Program-made: the position numbers and the translations under genes
Assembly: GCA_028289195.1 (NCBI GenBank)
Contig: JANQQR010000015.1
Location: forward strand, 62,001 to 126,000
From: Phycisphaerales bacterium
GTDB lineage: Bacteria > Planctomycetota > Phycisphaerae > Phycisphaerales > UBA1924
DNA length: 64,000 bases
Direction: 5' to 3'
Shown: piece by piece, positions 55,496 to 63,955 of the stretch
Numbering within the stretch: position 1 is the first letter of the stretch
Layout of the letters: every line of letters begins with the position of its first letter
Notes under the pieces: model-generated
Told to the model about the DNA's origin: nothing
Database searches by the model: none
What the model saw: only the letters and a program-made list of their open reading frames with translations

Positions 55496-57274
55496 ATGCC
55501 CAAAGGGAACGCGTCAAACGCCGAGCTGGCCTCCATCTTCGCGACGATGTCGCAACTGCTTGAACTGACCGGCGCGAACCGGTTCAAGGTCAACGCCTAC
55601 AGCCGCGGCGCCCGGGTCATCGAGAGCCGGACCGAAGATCTGGTGGCGCTCGCACTTGAGGAGGGAGCCAAGAAGAAGCTGACTGCCATCGACGGCATCG
55701 GGCAGGGGATCGCCGAGGCGATCATCGAGTTCGCGACATCGGAGGACATTGCCGAGCACGACGAGCTGCTCTCGCGGGTGCCCGCAGGGCTGATGCAGGT
55801 GCTCGACATCCCCGGGCTGGGCCCCAAGACGGTGCGGGCGATGTGGCAGGAGATGGGCGTCGAGGGCATCGCGGATCTCAAGCGGATCATCGACGACGGC
55901 TCGATCAAGGAACTGCCCCGGATGGGCGCCAAGACGATCGAGAACATCAAGGAGGCGATGGAGTTTCAGGCACGATCGGGCGGTCGCACGCCGCTCGGCA
56001 TCGCCATGCCGCTGGCAGAGGCCGTGCAGGAAGAGCTGCGGGCGGTCAAGGGCGTCAAGCAGCTGCAATTCGCCGGCTCGCTCAGGCGCGGCAGAGAGAC
56101 CATCGGCGACCTCGACTTCCTGGCGTGCACGACGAAGCCGGATGACCTCCGCGAGGCGTTCTGCACGATGGAGGGCGTCGAGAAGGTCCTGGCGCGGGGC
56201 GAGACGAAGAGTTCGGTGCGCCTGAAGCGCGACGGTCTGCTGATACAGGCCGACCTGCGCATCGTGCCCGCATCGAGCTTCGGCGCGGCGCTGATGTACT
56301 TCACCGGATCCAAGGAGCACAACGTCCGCCTGCGCGAGCGGGCGCTCAAACACGATCTCACTCTCAACGAGTACGGGCTGTTCCCCGAGGACGACGAGGA
56401 CACGCCGCCGCAGTCGCGAGGCGTGAAGGCCGTCGCGTCGAAGGACGAGGAAGCGATCTACTCGGCGCTCGATCTGGAGTTCGTTCCGCCTGAACTGCGC
56501 GAGGACGACCCGGTCGAGGGACTGGCCGCGACCGGCGCGGGCCTGATCGATGTGAGCGACATCAAGGCCGAGCTGCACGCGCACACGACGGCGTCGGACG
56601 GGCGGATGTCGATCGAAGAACTCGCGGGCGCTGCCAAAGTGCGCGGCTTCCACACGATCGCGGTGACCGACCACTCGGTCAGCAGCGCGATCGCCGGCGG
56701 GCTCGATCCGGACCGGCTCCGTGCGCACATCGACGCGGTCCACGAGGCCGACGGGCGAGTGAAGGGCATCTCGATCCTCGCCGGCAGCGAGGTCGACATC
56801 AAACCCGACGGCTCTCTGGACTACGACGACGACCTGCTCGCGGCACTCGACATCGTGGTCGCCTCTCCTCACTCCTCTCTTGCCCAGGATCCCAAAGCCG
56901 CCACGAAGCGGCTCGTCAGTGCGATCGAGCACCCCCTGGTGCACATCCTCGGGCACCCGACCGGGCGATTGCTGCCCAAGCGCGCCGGTTTGAGCCCCGA
57001 CATGAGCAAGCTGTTCGAAGCCGCGGCCGGGTCGGACACCGCGCTCGAGATCAACGCCCACTGGAAGCGCCTGGACCTCCGGGACGCCCACGTGCGCGGC
57101 GCGCTCGAGGCGGAGTGCCTCATCGCCATCGACTGCGACGTGCACTCGGAGGGGCACTTCGACAACCTCCGCTACGGGATCCTCACCGGGCGCAGGGGCG
57201 GGCTCACTCCGGCGTCGTGCATCAACACGTGGGGCAAGGCCAAGCTCCACAAGTGGCTGAAATCGAAGCGCTGA
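55496..57274 (+). CDS. polX: Family X DNA polymerase with PHP domain
   Basis: 592 residues. The N-terminal helix-hairpin-helix region (about 1-150) includes NRFKVNAYSRGARV and DIPGLGPKTV. The polymerase palm has FAGSLRRGRETIGDLDFL, with the catalytic Asp pair in GDLDF and a third in QADLRIV. The C-terminal PHP domain (about 360-590) has ELHAHTTASDG, VTDHSV, SPHSSL, HPTGRLL and DCDVHS, metal ligands for a 3'-5' exonuclease or phosphatase activity. Bacterial PolX acts in base-excision and gap repair. It follows recG, with GGGGAG before the ATG. Confidence 0.94.
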   Translation: MPKGNASNAELASIFATMSQLLELTGANRFKVNAYSRGARVIESRTEDLVALALEEGAKKKLTAIDGIGQGIAEAIIEFATSEDIAEHDELLSRVPAGLMQVLDIPGLGPKTVRAMWQEMGVEGIADLKRIIDDGSIKELPRMGAKTIENIKEAMEFQARSGGRTPLGIAMPLAEAVQEELRAVKGVKQLQFAGSLRRGRETIGDLDFLACTTKPDDLREAFCTMEGVEKVLARGETKSSVRLKRDGLLIQADLRIVPASSFGAALMYFTGSKEHNVRLRERALKHDLTLNEYGLFPEDDEDTPPQSRGVKAVASKDEEAIYSALDLEFVPPELREDDPVEGLAATGAGLIDVSDIKAELHAHTTASDGRMSIEELAGAAKVRGFHTIAVTDHSVSSAIAGGLDPDRLRAHIDAVHEADGRVKGISILAGSEVDIKPDGSLDYDDDLLAALDIVVASPHSSLAQDPKAATKRLVSAIEHPLVHILGHPTGRLLPKRAGLSPDMSKLFEAAAGSDTALEINAHWKRLDLRDAHVRGALEAECLIAIDCDVHSEGHFDNLRYGILTGRRGGLTPASCINTWGKAKLHKWLKSKR

Positions 57275-57299
57275 TTCCCCGGAGCTACACTCTCCCGCC

Positions 57300-57764
57300 A
57301 TGGCGCTGAAACCGATCCAGCACGACGACGGCGCAGACGGGTTCGAGATCACCGAGCCGTTGTGCGCCGTCTTCCGGCGTCACCTCAAAGACCTGGGACA
57401 GAAGTACACGCCCGAGCGCGCACAGGTGCTCGACACGCTGATCCAGCTCGACGACATCTTCGAGGCCGAGGACCTGCAGAAGGCCCTCGCCGAGCAGGGC
57501 CGGCGCGTATCGAAGGCCACGATCTATCGCACGCTCAAGCTGCTGCTGGAATCGGGGATCATCCAGAAGGTGCTCTACGACTCGGACCAGGCCCACTACC
57601 AGCTCGCCTACGGCCGGCGCCCGCGAGACCTGGTGATCCGTCTGGACACCAAGGAAGCAATCCCGATCGAGGTACCCGAACTGGAGGCGCTGCGCGAGCG
57701 CCTGTGCGAGGAACTCGGCCTGCGCTGCGCGGGACACCGGCTGCAGATCTACGCGACCGAATGA
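57300..57764 (+). CDS. Fur-family winged-helix regulator lacking the metal-binding motifs
   Basis: 154 residues. The DNA-binding half is a good Fur winged helix: QKYTPERAQVLDTLI, EAEDLQKAL and ATIYRTLKLLLESGII. The dimerization half ends normally (AGHRLQIYATE). However, the HHHDH iron/zinc cluster and the CxxC structural zinc site that normally sit between are gone: after QAHYQLAYG the chain runs RRPRDLVIRLDTKEA with no Cys and no His run. It probably does not sense iron as Fur does. It lies 25 bases after polX and converges with yacG. Confidence 0.86.
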   Translation: MALKPIQHDDGADGFEITEPLCAVFRRHLKDLGQKYTPERAQVLDTLIQLDDIFEAEDLQKALAEQGRRVSKATIYRTLKLLLESGIIQKVLYDSDQAHYQLAYGRRPRDLVIRLDTKEAIPIEVPELEALRERLCEELGLRCAGHRLQIYATE

Positions 57765-57770
57765 CCAGGC

Positions 57771-57974
57771 CTAGTCCACAGTCTCGAGATCGCTGTCCTT
57801 GATCTCGCGGCTGATCCGGTACTTGCCCCCGAACCAGTTCGACAGATCAACCATCCTGCAGCGCTCGGAGCAGAACGGGAACGTCGGGGCCGACTCCCGC
57901 ACCGGCGATTCGCACGCGCGGCAGGGGTGGGCCGCGTCGGACTCGGTCTCGTGGTTGGAGGCGCCGTCGTTCAT
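57771..57974 (-). CDS. yacG: YacG zinc-binding protein (DNA gyrase inhibitor family)
   Basis: 67 residues. Four Cys in C-RAC and CSERC (CRACESPVRESAPTFPFCSERC) bind one zinc, followed by the family pattern MVDLSNWFGGKYRIS. YacG from E. coli binds GyrB and inhibits DNA gyrase. The ATG at 57974 is 11 bases after the tsaE stop, so it belongs to the thiL-tsaE-yacG set. An unusually acidic N-terminus of about 15 residues precedes the first Cys. It is too small and Cys-specific to be a chance frame. Confidence 0.9.
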   Translation of the reverse strand: MNDGASNHETESDAAHPCRACESPVRESAPTFPFCSERCRMVDLSNWFGGKYRISREIKDSDLETVD

Positions 57975-57984
57975 CCGCTGCAGT

Positions 57985-58449
57985 CTAGACGCGCGTGGTG
58001 TCCGCGGGGTCCAGCTCGATCTGACGAGGCGCGTCGATCTCGATCGTGCGCTGGGTTTCGCCGGCGTGCTCGAGCGACACCGTGAACGCTCCGGGCGGGA
58101 TCCCGCCCTCGATGCGCTGGGGCCACTCGATGGCGACAATGTTGGTGCCGTCGAAGATCCGGTCCCACCCGAGGTCGGCGAGTTCGTCGAGATCTCCCAA
58201 GCGGTAGGCGTCGATGTGGACGAGGTCGGGCCCGCCATCCCGCTCGTAGACGTGCACGATGACGAACGTCGGGCTGGTGACCCGCGACGGATCGATCCCC
58301 AGCCCCTGGGCGATTCCCTTGACAAACTGCGTCTTGCCGGCGCCGAGTTCGCCCCGCAGGCAGACGGTGTCGCCGGCGCGCAGATTCGCGCTCAGGCGCG
58401 CCCCGAGGGCAACGCTCTGCTCGGGTGATGTCGTGGTCTGCGTGCTCAT
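57985..58449 (-). CDS. tsaE: tRNA threonylcarbamoyladenosine biosynthesis ATPase TsaE
   Basis: 154 residues. Walker A is GELGAGKT at 33-40, with SPTFVIVHVYE, VHIDAYRLGD and the Glu/Trp region VAIEWPQRI, all typical of TsaE (YjeE). TsaE works with TsaB, TsaC and TsaD to make t6A37 in ANN-decoding tRNAs. Its ATG overlaps the thiL stop by 4 bases. The tsaB and tsaD genes are not in the window. Confidence 0.94.
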   Translation of the reverse strand: MSTQTTTSPEQSVALGARLSANLRAGDTVCLRGELGAGKTQFVKGIAQGLGIDPSRVTSPTFVIVHVYERDGGPDLVHIDAYRLGDLDELADLGWDRIFDGTNIVAIEWPQRIEGGIPPGAFTVSLEHAGETQRTIEIDAPRQIELDPADTTRV

Positions 58450-59345
58450 CCTCGGTGCTCCCAGCCCATGTCCGAGGCGTCGATCGTCTCACCCCCGGCG
58501 GTCCGGATCGCGCAGCCCTGCCCGGACATGACCTCTCCGATGCGCGTGATCGGTACCCGCGTGGGCGTGCACAGGGTAGGAACCTCCACGCCGGCGCGGA
58601 CCGTAAAGCACAGCTCGTAGTCCTCCCCGTCGCCGGCCCCGCGGCGCCAATCTGTGACTCCTTCGTGCAGCGGGATCGACCCCGAATCAATCTCCATGCG
58701 CAGGCCGGACGCCCGGGCGATGCGGGACGCATCGAGACCCAGGCCGTCGGAGACGTCGATCATCGCGCCCAGATCGTCGCCGAGCATCTCGCACAGCCAT
58801 TGGCCTTCCACGAGACGGGGATCGAACGACAGGTGGTGCCCTGATTCGAACGAAGCGCCGAACGCGCCGGTCACACAGACGCTGTCACCCTGCCGGGCCT
58901 GCGATCTGAGGACCGGGGCGCGGGGCTCCCGCGGTGCGCCCATCGTGGTGACTGTCAGAACGAGCGGGCCCTCGGAGGTCGCGATGTCGCCCCCGACCAG
59001 GGGGCACTCGAACACACTCGCCCAGTGGGCCATCCGATCGAAGAGCTCATCGGCGTCATCGAACCCGGAGGGCAGGCAGCCGGTGGCCAGGGCGGCGAAC
59101 GGCCGGGCGCCCATCGCGCCGATGTCGCTGACGCTCCGGGCGATGGCCTTGCGCGCGATCAGGTCGACCGGAGTGGTGTCCGGATCGAAGTGACGCCCGG
59201 CGACCAGTTGATCGACGCCGACCACCACCGGGCCCTCGGGCGCGAGCACAGCGCAGTCGTCGCCGGGACCGAGGAGGATCGGAAGCCGGCCGTGGAGATC
59301 CCGCGACCGGGCGTAGATGTGGCGGAGCAGATCGCCTTCGTTCAT
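58446..59345 (-). CDS. thiL: Thiamine-monophosphate kinase
   Basis: 299 residues of the AIR synthase-like fold. LLGPGDDCAVLAPE near 23-36 binds metal and ATP, followed by VVVGVDQLVAGRHFD. The GGDIATSEGPLVLTVT and IDVSDGLGLDASRIAR segments, then GDGEDYELCF near the C-terminus, complete the ThiL motifs. It makes the active cofactor thiamine diphosphate. The ATG at 59345 begins at the conserved MNEGDLLRHI; a longer frame upstream has no homology. It leads thiL-tsaE-yacG and is divergent from the esterase gene. Confidence 0.92.
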   Translation of the reverse strand: MNEGDLLRHIYARSRDLHGRLPILLGPGDDCAVLAPEGPVVVGVDQLVAGRHFDPDTTPVDLIARKAIARSVSDIGAMGARPFAALATGCLPSGFDDADELFDRMAHWASVFECPLVGGDIATSEGPLVLTVTTMGAPREPRAPVLRSQARQGDSVCVTGAFGASFESGHHLSFDPRLVEGQWLCEMLGDDLGAMIDVSDGLGLDASRIARASGLRMEIDSGSIPLHEGVTDWRRGAGDGEDYELCFTVRAGVEVPTLCTPTRVPITRIGEVMSGQGCAIRTAGGETIDASDMGWEHRG

Positions 59346-59431
59346 CGCCCCGAGCGTTGCAGGTGAACGGCCCCGGAGCAAGGGCGGGCCCCGCAGTTTA
59401 TTGTGGATGAACTTAGGAGGACCGCGCGAGA

Positions 59432-60493
59432 GTGCACGAGCCGGAAGACTATGGACTTGATGCCGTCGGCACACTCGGGAGCGTCGCCCCGACAGCGCCC
59501 CCTCCGGGATTCACCAAGTTCTGGAGTTCCTGGGCCGAGCGAGTGCTGGCGCACGAACCGGAATTGACCGCCGAATCCCTCGACCCGGCGCGGGCCGGAG
59601 CACCGGGCGTGACCCACGTGCTGACGTCTCTCGGAGGCGTGCGCCTGGGCTGTCGCCTCGTGCCACCGGCGGGAGGCGCCGCGCCGGAGGCGATCATCAT
59701 CCGGACGCACGGCTACCCGGTAGACCCCGGCGAAGTGCTGGATGACGAACACCCGTGGAGCAACCGGCCGGTCTCGGTCCTGAAGCTGCGCATCCGCGGG
59801 TTTCCAGGCTCCATCATGGACACGGGTCAACTGGCCGCGTGCGAAACGGGCTGGGTGACCCACGGGCTCGAGTCGGGCGAGGGCTGGGTGCTGTTCGACG
59901 CGATCGCGGACCTCGTGAACGCCGCCAGAGCGGCAAGGTCGTTGGTCGGTCCGGGCGTTCCGATCTACATGCACGGCGAGTCATTCGGTGGCGGCCTCGC
60001 GATCCTCGCGGCATCGATGCTGCACGACATCGAGCCGATCGGCCGGCTCGCTCTGGCAGTGCCGACGTTCGGCTGGTGGCGCTGGCGCGTCGAGAAGCCC
60101 ATGCTCTCGGGCGCGGGCTTCGAGATCGGGCAGTTCCTCAACCAGCACCGGCGCATGGAAGAGGAGATCCTCGAGACGCTCGCGATGGCCGACACTGTGG
60201 TGCACGCCCCGCGTGTGCACGTGCCGGCGGTGTGCAAGCTGGCCCAGCGGGACGACGTGGTGCCCGCCCCGACGGCTGCTGCGGTGTTCAACGCCCTGGG
60301 CTGCGATCGCGGGCGGAAGTGGCGCTTCGTGACGCCCTACGGGCACTTCGACGGGGGCGTCGCCGATCTGCGCCGCCACGCGCTGTTCGAGCGACTGATC
60401 GGGGACTTCCTCGATCCGAGCGTCGACCTCGACGGGCTGATGCGCCGCTGGGAACCGGTGTTGATGGATGGCCAGCGCCCGCCGGAGGACTGA
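59432..60493 (+). CDS. Alpha/beta hydrolase, acetyl xylan esterase (CE7)-like
   Basis: 353 residues. The nucleophile elbow is HGESFGGG with Ser184; the acid is Asp274 or Asp275 in RDDVVP and the His is His305 in PYGHFDGG. The N-terminus has GFTKFWSSW, the family feature of acetyl xylan esterases and cephalosporin C deacetylases, and RIRGFPGS near the oxyanion hole. There is no signal peptide, so it is cytosolic. CE7 enzymes remove acetyl groups from sugars; whether this one does is unproven. The start is the GTG at 59432, divergent from thiL by 86 bases. Confidence 0.8.
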   Translation: MHEPEDYGLDAVGTLGSVAPTAPPPGFTKFWSSWAERVLAHEPELTAESLDPARAGAPGVTHVLTSLGGVRLGCRLVPPAGGAAPEAIIIRTHGYPVDPGEVLDDEHPWSNRPVSVLKLRIRGFPGSIMDTGQLAACETGWVTHGLESGEGWVLFDAIADLVNAARAARSLVGPGVPIYMHGESFGGGLAILAASMLHDIEPIGRLALAVPTFGWWRWRVEKPMLSGAGFEIGQFLNQHRRMEEEILETLAMADTVVHAPRVHVPAVCKLAQRDDVVPAPTAAAVFNALGCDRGRKWRFVTPYGHFDGGVADLRRHALFERLIGDFLDPSVDLDGLMRRWEPVLMDGQRPPED

Positions 60494-60505
60494 CGGCGTC
60501 GGGCC

Positions 60506-61615
60506 TTACGTTGCGAGCGCGAGATTGTCGCGGTGGACGACCTCGGCGTGGGCGCGCCTTCCCAGCAACGTCTCAAAATCACCGGATTCTCTACCCTGCA
60601 CCACCCGCAGCTCATCGGAGCTGACGTTCACGAGCCCGCGCCCGATCTCGGCACCCTCCGGATCGAGCAGCGCGACGACATCTCCGACTGCGAACGACCC
60701 GTCGAAACCGATGACCCCCTTGGCGAGCAGCGATGCGTTCCGCTCGGTGAGGGCGCGCACGGCGCCCTCGTCGAGGCGCACGGAACCCGCCGGGGTTGCC
60801 GCGTGGGCAATCCATCGACGGCGCGCAGACGGCGCGCCCGTCGCTGGCGAAACGAGCGTCCCGACCGGCTCGCCTTCGAGAATGCGCACTAGAGCGTCGC
60901 CAGGGCGCCCGGGACCGATGACGCACGCGATGCCGGCGCGGGTCGAGAGCGAGGCGGCCTCAAGTTTGGTGCGCATTCCGCCTCGCCCCTGGGAGGACCC
61001 ATCGGGGCGAACGTGCTCAGCGAGCGCGTTCGTGTCAATGGCCGATTCGATCACCGCTCCGTCGGCACCCTGCACGCCGGGCGCGTTGGTCAGGATGACA
61101 AGCGTGTCCGCTCCGGACGCGAACGCCACGTGAGCCGCGAGGACGTCGTTGTCGCCGAGCGAGATCTCCTCGGTGGCGACGGTGTCGTTCTCGTTCACGA
61201 TCGGGACGGCGCCGAGCGTCTCGAGGCTCGCCAGGCAGTTTCTGAAGTTCACGAAGCGCTCGCGGCTGTCGAAGTCCGACCGGCTCACGAGGAGTTGGGC
61301 GGCGTGCAAGCCGCGGCTCTCCAGGGCGGCGCTCCACAGTCGCATCAGCGTGGGCTGCCCCGCGGCGGCGGCGGCCTGCAGGTCCGACACGTCGACCGGT
61401 CGAGCCTTGAGCCTGAGGACGCCCACTCCGGCCCCGACCGCCCCGCTGCTCACGACGATCACGCTCCGTCCATCTGCGCGCAGACGCTCGATCGACGCGG
61501 CATAGGCATCGAGCAACTCGCGGTCGATCCGGCTGGCTCCGCCGGTCAGGACGGCGGTTCCGAGCTTGATGACGATCCGGCGGGAGGCCGCGACGCTCTG
61601 GCGTGCACTGGTCAT
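60506..61615 (-). CDS. proB: Glutamate 5-kinase
   Basis: 369 residues. The amino acid kinase domain (about 1-255) starts with RIVIKLGTAVLTGG and carries VSSGAVGAGVGVL, the glutamate-binding NENDTVATEEI and the FGDND-like LGDNDVLAA. The GRGGMRTKLEAASLS segment is also family-typical. The C-terminal PUA domain (about 280-365) ends VVHRDNLALAT. ProB makes gamma-glutamyl phosphate, the first step of proline synthesis; proA is not in the window. The ATG overlaps the waaA stop (ATGA). The open frame upstream of it is a waaA shadow. Confidence 0.94.
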   Translation of the reverse strand: MTSARQSVAASRRIVIKLGTAVLTGGASRIDRELLDAYAASIERLRADGRSVIVVSSGAVGAGVGVLRLKARPVDVSDLQAAAAAGQPTLMRLWSAALESRGLHAAQLLVSRSDFDSRERFVNFRNCLASLETLGAVPIVNENDTVATEEISLGDNDVLAAHVAFASGADTLVILTNAPGVQGADGAVIESAIDTNALAEHVRPDGSSQGRGGMRTKLEAASLSTRAGIACVIGPGRPGDALVRILEGEPVGTLVSPATGAPSARRRWIAHAATPAGSVRLDEGAVRALTERNASLLAKGVIGFDGSFAVGDVVALLDPEGAEIGRGLVNVSSDELRVVQGRESGDFETLLGRRAHAEVVHRDNLALAT

Positions 61616-62862
61616 CGCGGGTCGCTCTCGCGGATGATCGAGCGGAGGAGTTCGGCGTGGCGGGCCGCGGCGCCCTGGTTCGCCTCGACGCAGCGCCGAG
61701 CGGAGTCGGCAAGCTGCCGGCGCCGCGCGGGATCGCTGACCAGTTCCTGCACCAGCGCCGAGAGCCCGGCGCGATCGGTTTGCAGGATCGCGCCCGAGCG
61801 GCGCATGGTGTCGACGACCGTCGCGAAGTCGCTCACGGCGGGGCCGATGATCACCGGTTTGGAGAGCGCCGCCGCCTCCATCGGGTCCGATCCGTGCAGG
61901 TCGCCGAACGAGCGTCCGATGATCACGATGTCGGCCAGGGAATAGGCCATGCGGAGCTCGCCGATGGTGTCGAGCAGGTAACGGTCCGTGGCGCTGGGGG
62001 CGCCCGGGGTCCCGTCCGGGCGGTCCGTGCGCCGCACGCACCCGGGGAGAACCGATGCCGAATCGTCGAACCACTCCGGGCGACGCGGGGCGCACAGCAA
62101 CTGGACTCCATCGGGCGCGGCATCGCGGAACAACTCATGCTCGTCCGGTGCCGAGCTGCCGGCGACGATCAGCGGGCGAGAGCGGTCGATGCCGAGAGCA
62201 CCGGCGAGAGCCTCGGCGCCCTCGATGGCGTCCGTCACCTGCGCGGAGTCCCACTTCATCGAACCGGCCGCCATGACTCGATCCGGCGCCACACCCATCT
62301 CGCGGAACCGGGCACCGATGGCGTCGTCCTGCACCGCTGCGCAGCGGAGCTGCCGGAAGTACCGCCCCACCAGAGCGCGACCGGCGCGATAGCGCTTGAA
62401 CGACCGGGCGCTGAGGCGCCCGTTGATGACGCACAGCGGGATCGACCGACGCTTGCACGCGCGAGCGAAGTTCGGCCACAGCTCGAGCTCCACCAGCGCG
62501 ACCAGATCAGGCTGGGCGGCATCGAGAAACCGGCGCACGCTCCAACTCGCGTCGAGGGGATACCTGCGGACGGTCACGCCCGAGCCGGCGTAGACGTCAC
62601 TCGCGCGGGCGATCCCCGTGTCGGTGCTGGCGGTGAGGAGGATCTCGAACTCGCCGGCCAACTCCTCGATGAGCGGGCGGGTGAGGTTGACCTCGCCGAC
62701 ACTGACGGCGTGGATCATCAGGCGCGGTCGTTCGGCTCGCTTGGTCGGCAACGGCTCGATGCGCCCGAAACGCTCAGGCCACCCGCCCCTGGCCTTGCGC
62801 ATCCACCACGGAGCGGTGAGCGTTGCCACGAGCGCATACACGAAATTGAGGGCCAGGCTCAT
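61612..62862 (-). CDS. waaA: Kdo transferase (3-deoxy-D-manno-octulosonate transferase)
   Basis: 416 residues, GT30 family. One N-terminal membrane anchor helix (LALNFVYALVATLTAPWW) is followed by HAVSVGEVNLTRPLIEEL, the TLTASTDTG-like LLTASTDTG, and ELELWPNF. GSSAPDEHELF replaces the usual GSTHPGE and there is GRSFGDLHGSDPMEAAAL near the donor site. It transfers Kdo from CMP-Kdo to lipid A precursor; how many Kdo residues is unknown. The ATG at 62862 is 31 bases downstream of tRNA-Val on the same strand; a longer frame would run through the tRNA and is rejected. It pairs with proB by stop/start overlap. Confidence 0.92.
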   Translation of the reverse strand: MSLALNFVYALVATLTAPWWMRKARGGWPERFGRIEPLPTKRAERPRLMIHAVSVGEVNLTRPLIEELAGEFEILLTASTDTGIARASDVYAGSGVTVRRYPLDASWSVRRFLDAAQPDLVALVELELWPNFARACKRRSIPLCVINGRLSARSFKRYRAGRALVGRYFRQLRCAAVQDDAIGARFREMGVAPDRVMAAGSMKWDSAQVTDAIEGAEALAGALGIDRSRPLIVAGSSAPDEHELFRDAAPDGVQLLCAPRRPEWFDDSASVLPGCVRRTDRPDGTPGAPSATDRYLLDTIGELRMAYSLADIVIIGRSFGDLHGSDPMEAAALSKPVIIGPAVSDFATVVDTMRRSGAILQTDRAGLSALVQELVSDPARRRQLADSARRCVEANQGAAARHAELLRSIIRESDPR

Positions 62863-62893
62863 ACAGGACGATCGGAGGGTGACCGGATGCCAA

Positions 62894-62966
62894 TGGGCGC
62901 GCCCGGTCTCGAACCGGGAACCTCTCGCGTGTAAGGCGAGCGCTCTAGCCATTGAGCTACGCGCCC
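62894..62966 (-). tRNA. tRNA-Val (anticodon TAC)
   Basis: 73 bases folding as a full cloverleaf: acceptor stem GGGCGCG/CGCGCCC, D-arm GCTC...GAGC, anticodon stem CTCGC/GCGAG around loop CTTACAC (anticodon TAC, reading GTA/GTG), variable AGGTT, and T-arm CCGGG/CCCGG with TTCGAGA. The discriminator is A. The 3' CCA is not encoded and would have to be added by the CCA-adding enzyme. Confidence 0.95.
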
Positions 62967-63045
62967 GAACAGATCGGGGAGAAGTCTAGCCGAGGGCTGG
63001 CATCGGGTAGTCTCCCCGGCTCGGGGTGCATGAGGAGGCCGAAGG

Positions 63046-63894
63046 GTGCCGGAACGAGTTGCGCTGGAAACCACGGTGTTCGTGCACGGACTCCCGCGCG
63101 ACGACGCCGCGGAGCGGGCGGCGGAGATCGCCGACGACGTGCGCGGAGCCGGGGGAGATCCGACGCTCGTCGGCGTCATCCGGGGTCGGCCCGTCGTCGG
63201 CATGAGCCCCGCCGAACTCGAGGAGCTTCTGCAGAGCGCCGACGTCCGCAAGCTCAACTCCTCCAATCTCGGGCTGGCGATGTCTCGTGCCTGGGACGGG
63301 GCGACGACCGTGAGCGCGACGATTGAATTGGCGGCGTCGCGCGGGATCCGGCTTTTCGCAACCGGCGGGATCGGCGGGGTGCACCGGGACCTGGGCGCCC
63401 GCCTGGACATCAGCGCCGACCTGGCGGCTCTCTCGAGGTTCCCGATGGCGGTGGTGACGAGCGGGGCCAAGTCGATCCTGGATGTGCCGTCCACCCGCGA
63501 GATCCTCGAGTCGCTCGGTGTCCCGGTGGTCGGGTTCGGCACCGACGAGTTTCCGGCGTTCTACCTCCGGGGAGTCCCCGAGGGATCGGTCGGGATCGAC
63601 GCGCGCTTCGATGATGCGTCCGATCTCGCAGCGTTCATCCGCAGCGAACTGACCCGGACCGGCCGGGGGGTGGTCGTGTGCAATCCGATTCCGGAGGGTG
63701 ACGCGCTGGATCCGTCCCAGCTTGCCCGGTGGCTGGAACAGAGCGAGGAAGAATCGAACGCGTCGGGCGCGGCGCGCACACCGGAAGTGCTCGGGCGCGT
63801 GCACGAGATCTCGGGCGGTGCGACGGTGCGCGCGAACATCGCGCTGCTCCGCAGCAATGCGCGGCTCGCCGGGCGCATCGCCGCAGCGCTCTAG
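63046..63894 (+). CDS. psuG: Pseudouridine-5'-phosphate glycosidase
   Basis: 282 residues. PsuG splits pseudouridine 5'-phosphate to uracil and ribose 5-phosphate. The N-terminal ALETTVFVHGLPRDDA matches the family EST-x-HG-x-P motif, with LVGVIRGRPVVGM next. LFATGGIGGVHRD, VVTSGAKSILDVPSTREILE and VVVCNPIPEGDAL are all clear PsuG signatures. The start is the GTG at 63046. The kinase partner PsuK is not in the window. Confidence 0.93.
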   Translation: MPERVALETTVFVHGLPRDDAAERAAEIADDVRGAGGDPTLVGVIRGRPVVGMSPAELEELLQSADVRKLNSSNLGLAMSRAWDGATTVSATIELAASRGIRLFATGGIGGVHRDLGARLDISADLAALSRFPMAVVTSGAKSILDVPSTREILESLGVPVVGFGTDEFPAFYLRGVPEGSVGIDARFDDASDLAAFIRSELTRTGRGVVVCNPIPEGDALDPSQLARWLEQSEEESNASGAARTPEVLGRVHEISGGATVRANIALLRSNARLAGRIAAAL

Positions 63895-63907
63895 ACGCAG
63901 CGCGCAC

Positions 63908-63926
63908 CTGAACCCGGCGGGGTCAG
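63908..63926. terminator. Hairpin between convergent genes at the window end
   Basis: CTGAACCC and GGGGTCAG pair with one mismatch around a GGC loop, 14 bases after the psuG stop. It lies between psuG and an opposing reading-frame tail, so it could serve as a bidirectional stop. There is no T-run. Confidence 0.3.
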
Positions 63927-63955
63927 GCGAAGGGTCGCTACTTTCGACGCACAGT

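Noticed and set aside
57300-57764. Calling the regulator Fur, Zur or PerR
   Set aside because: The metal-binding His cluster and Cys pairs that define those proteins are absent.
62862-62952. Extended N-terminus of waaA from an upstream ATG
   Set aside because: The extra 30 codons would run through the tRNA-Val gene, and the family N-terminus starts with the membrane anchor at 62862.
63908-63926. A strong intrinsic terminator after psuG
   Set aside because: The stem is imperfect and no T-run follows on either strand; it is listed only as a weak candidate.
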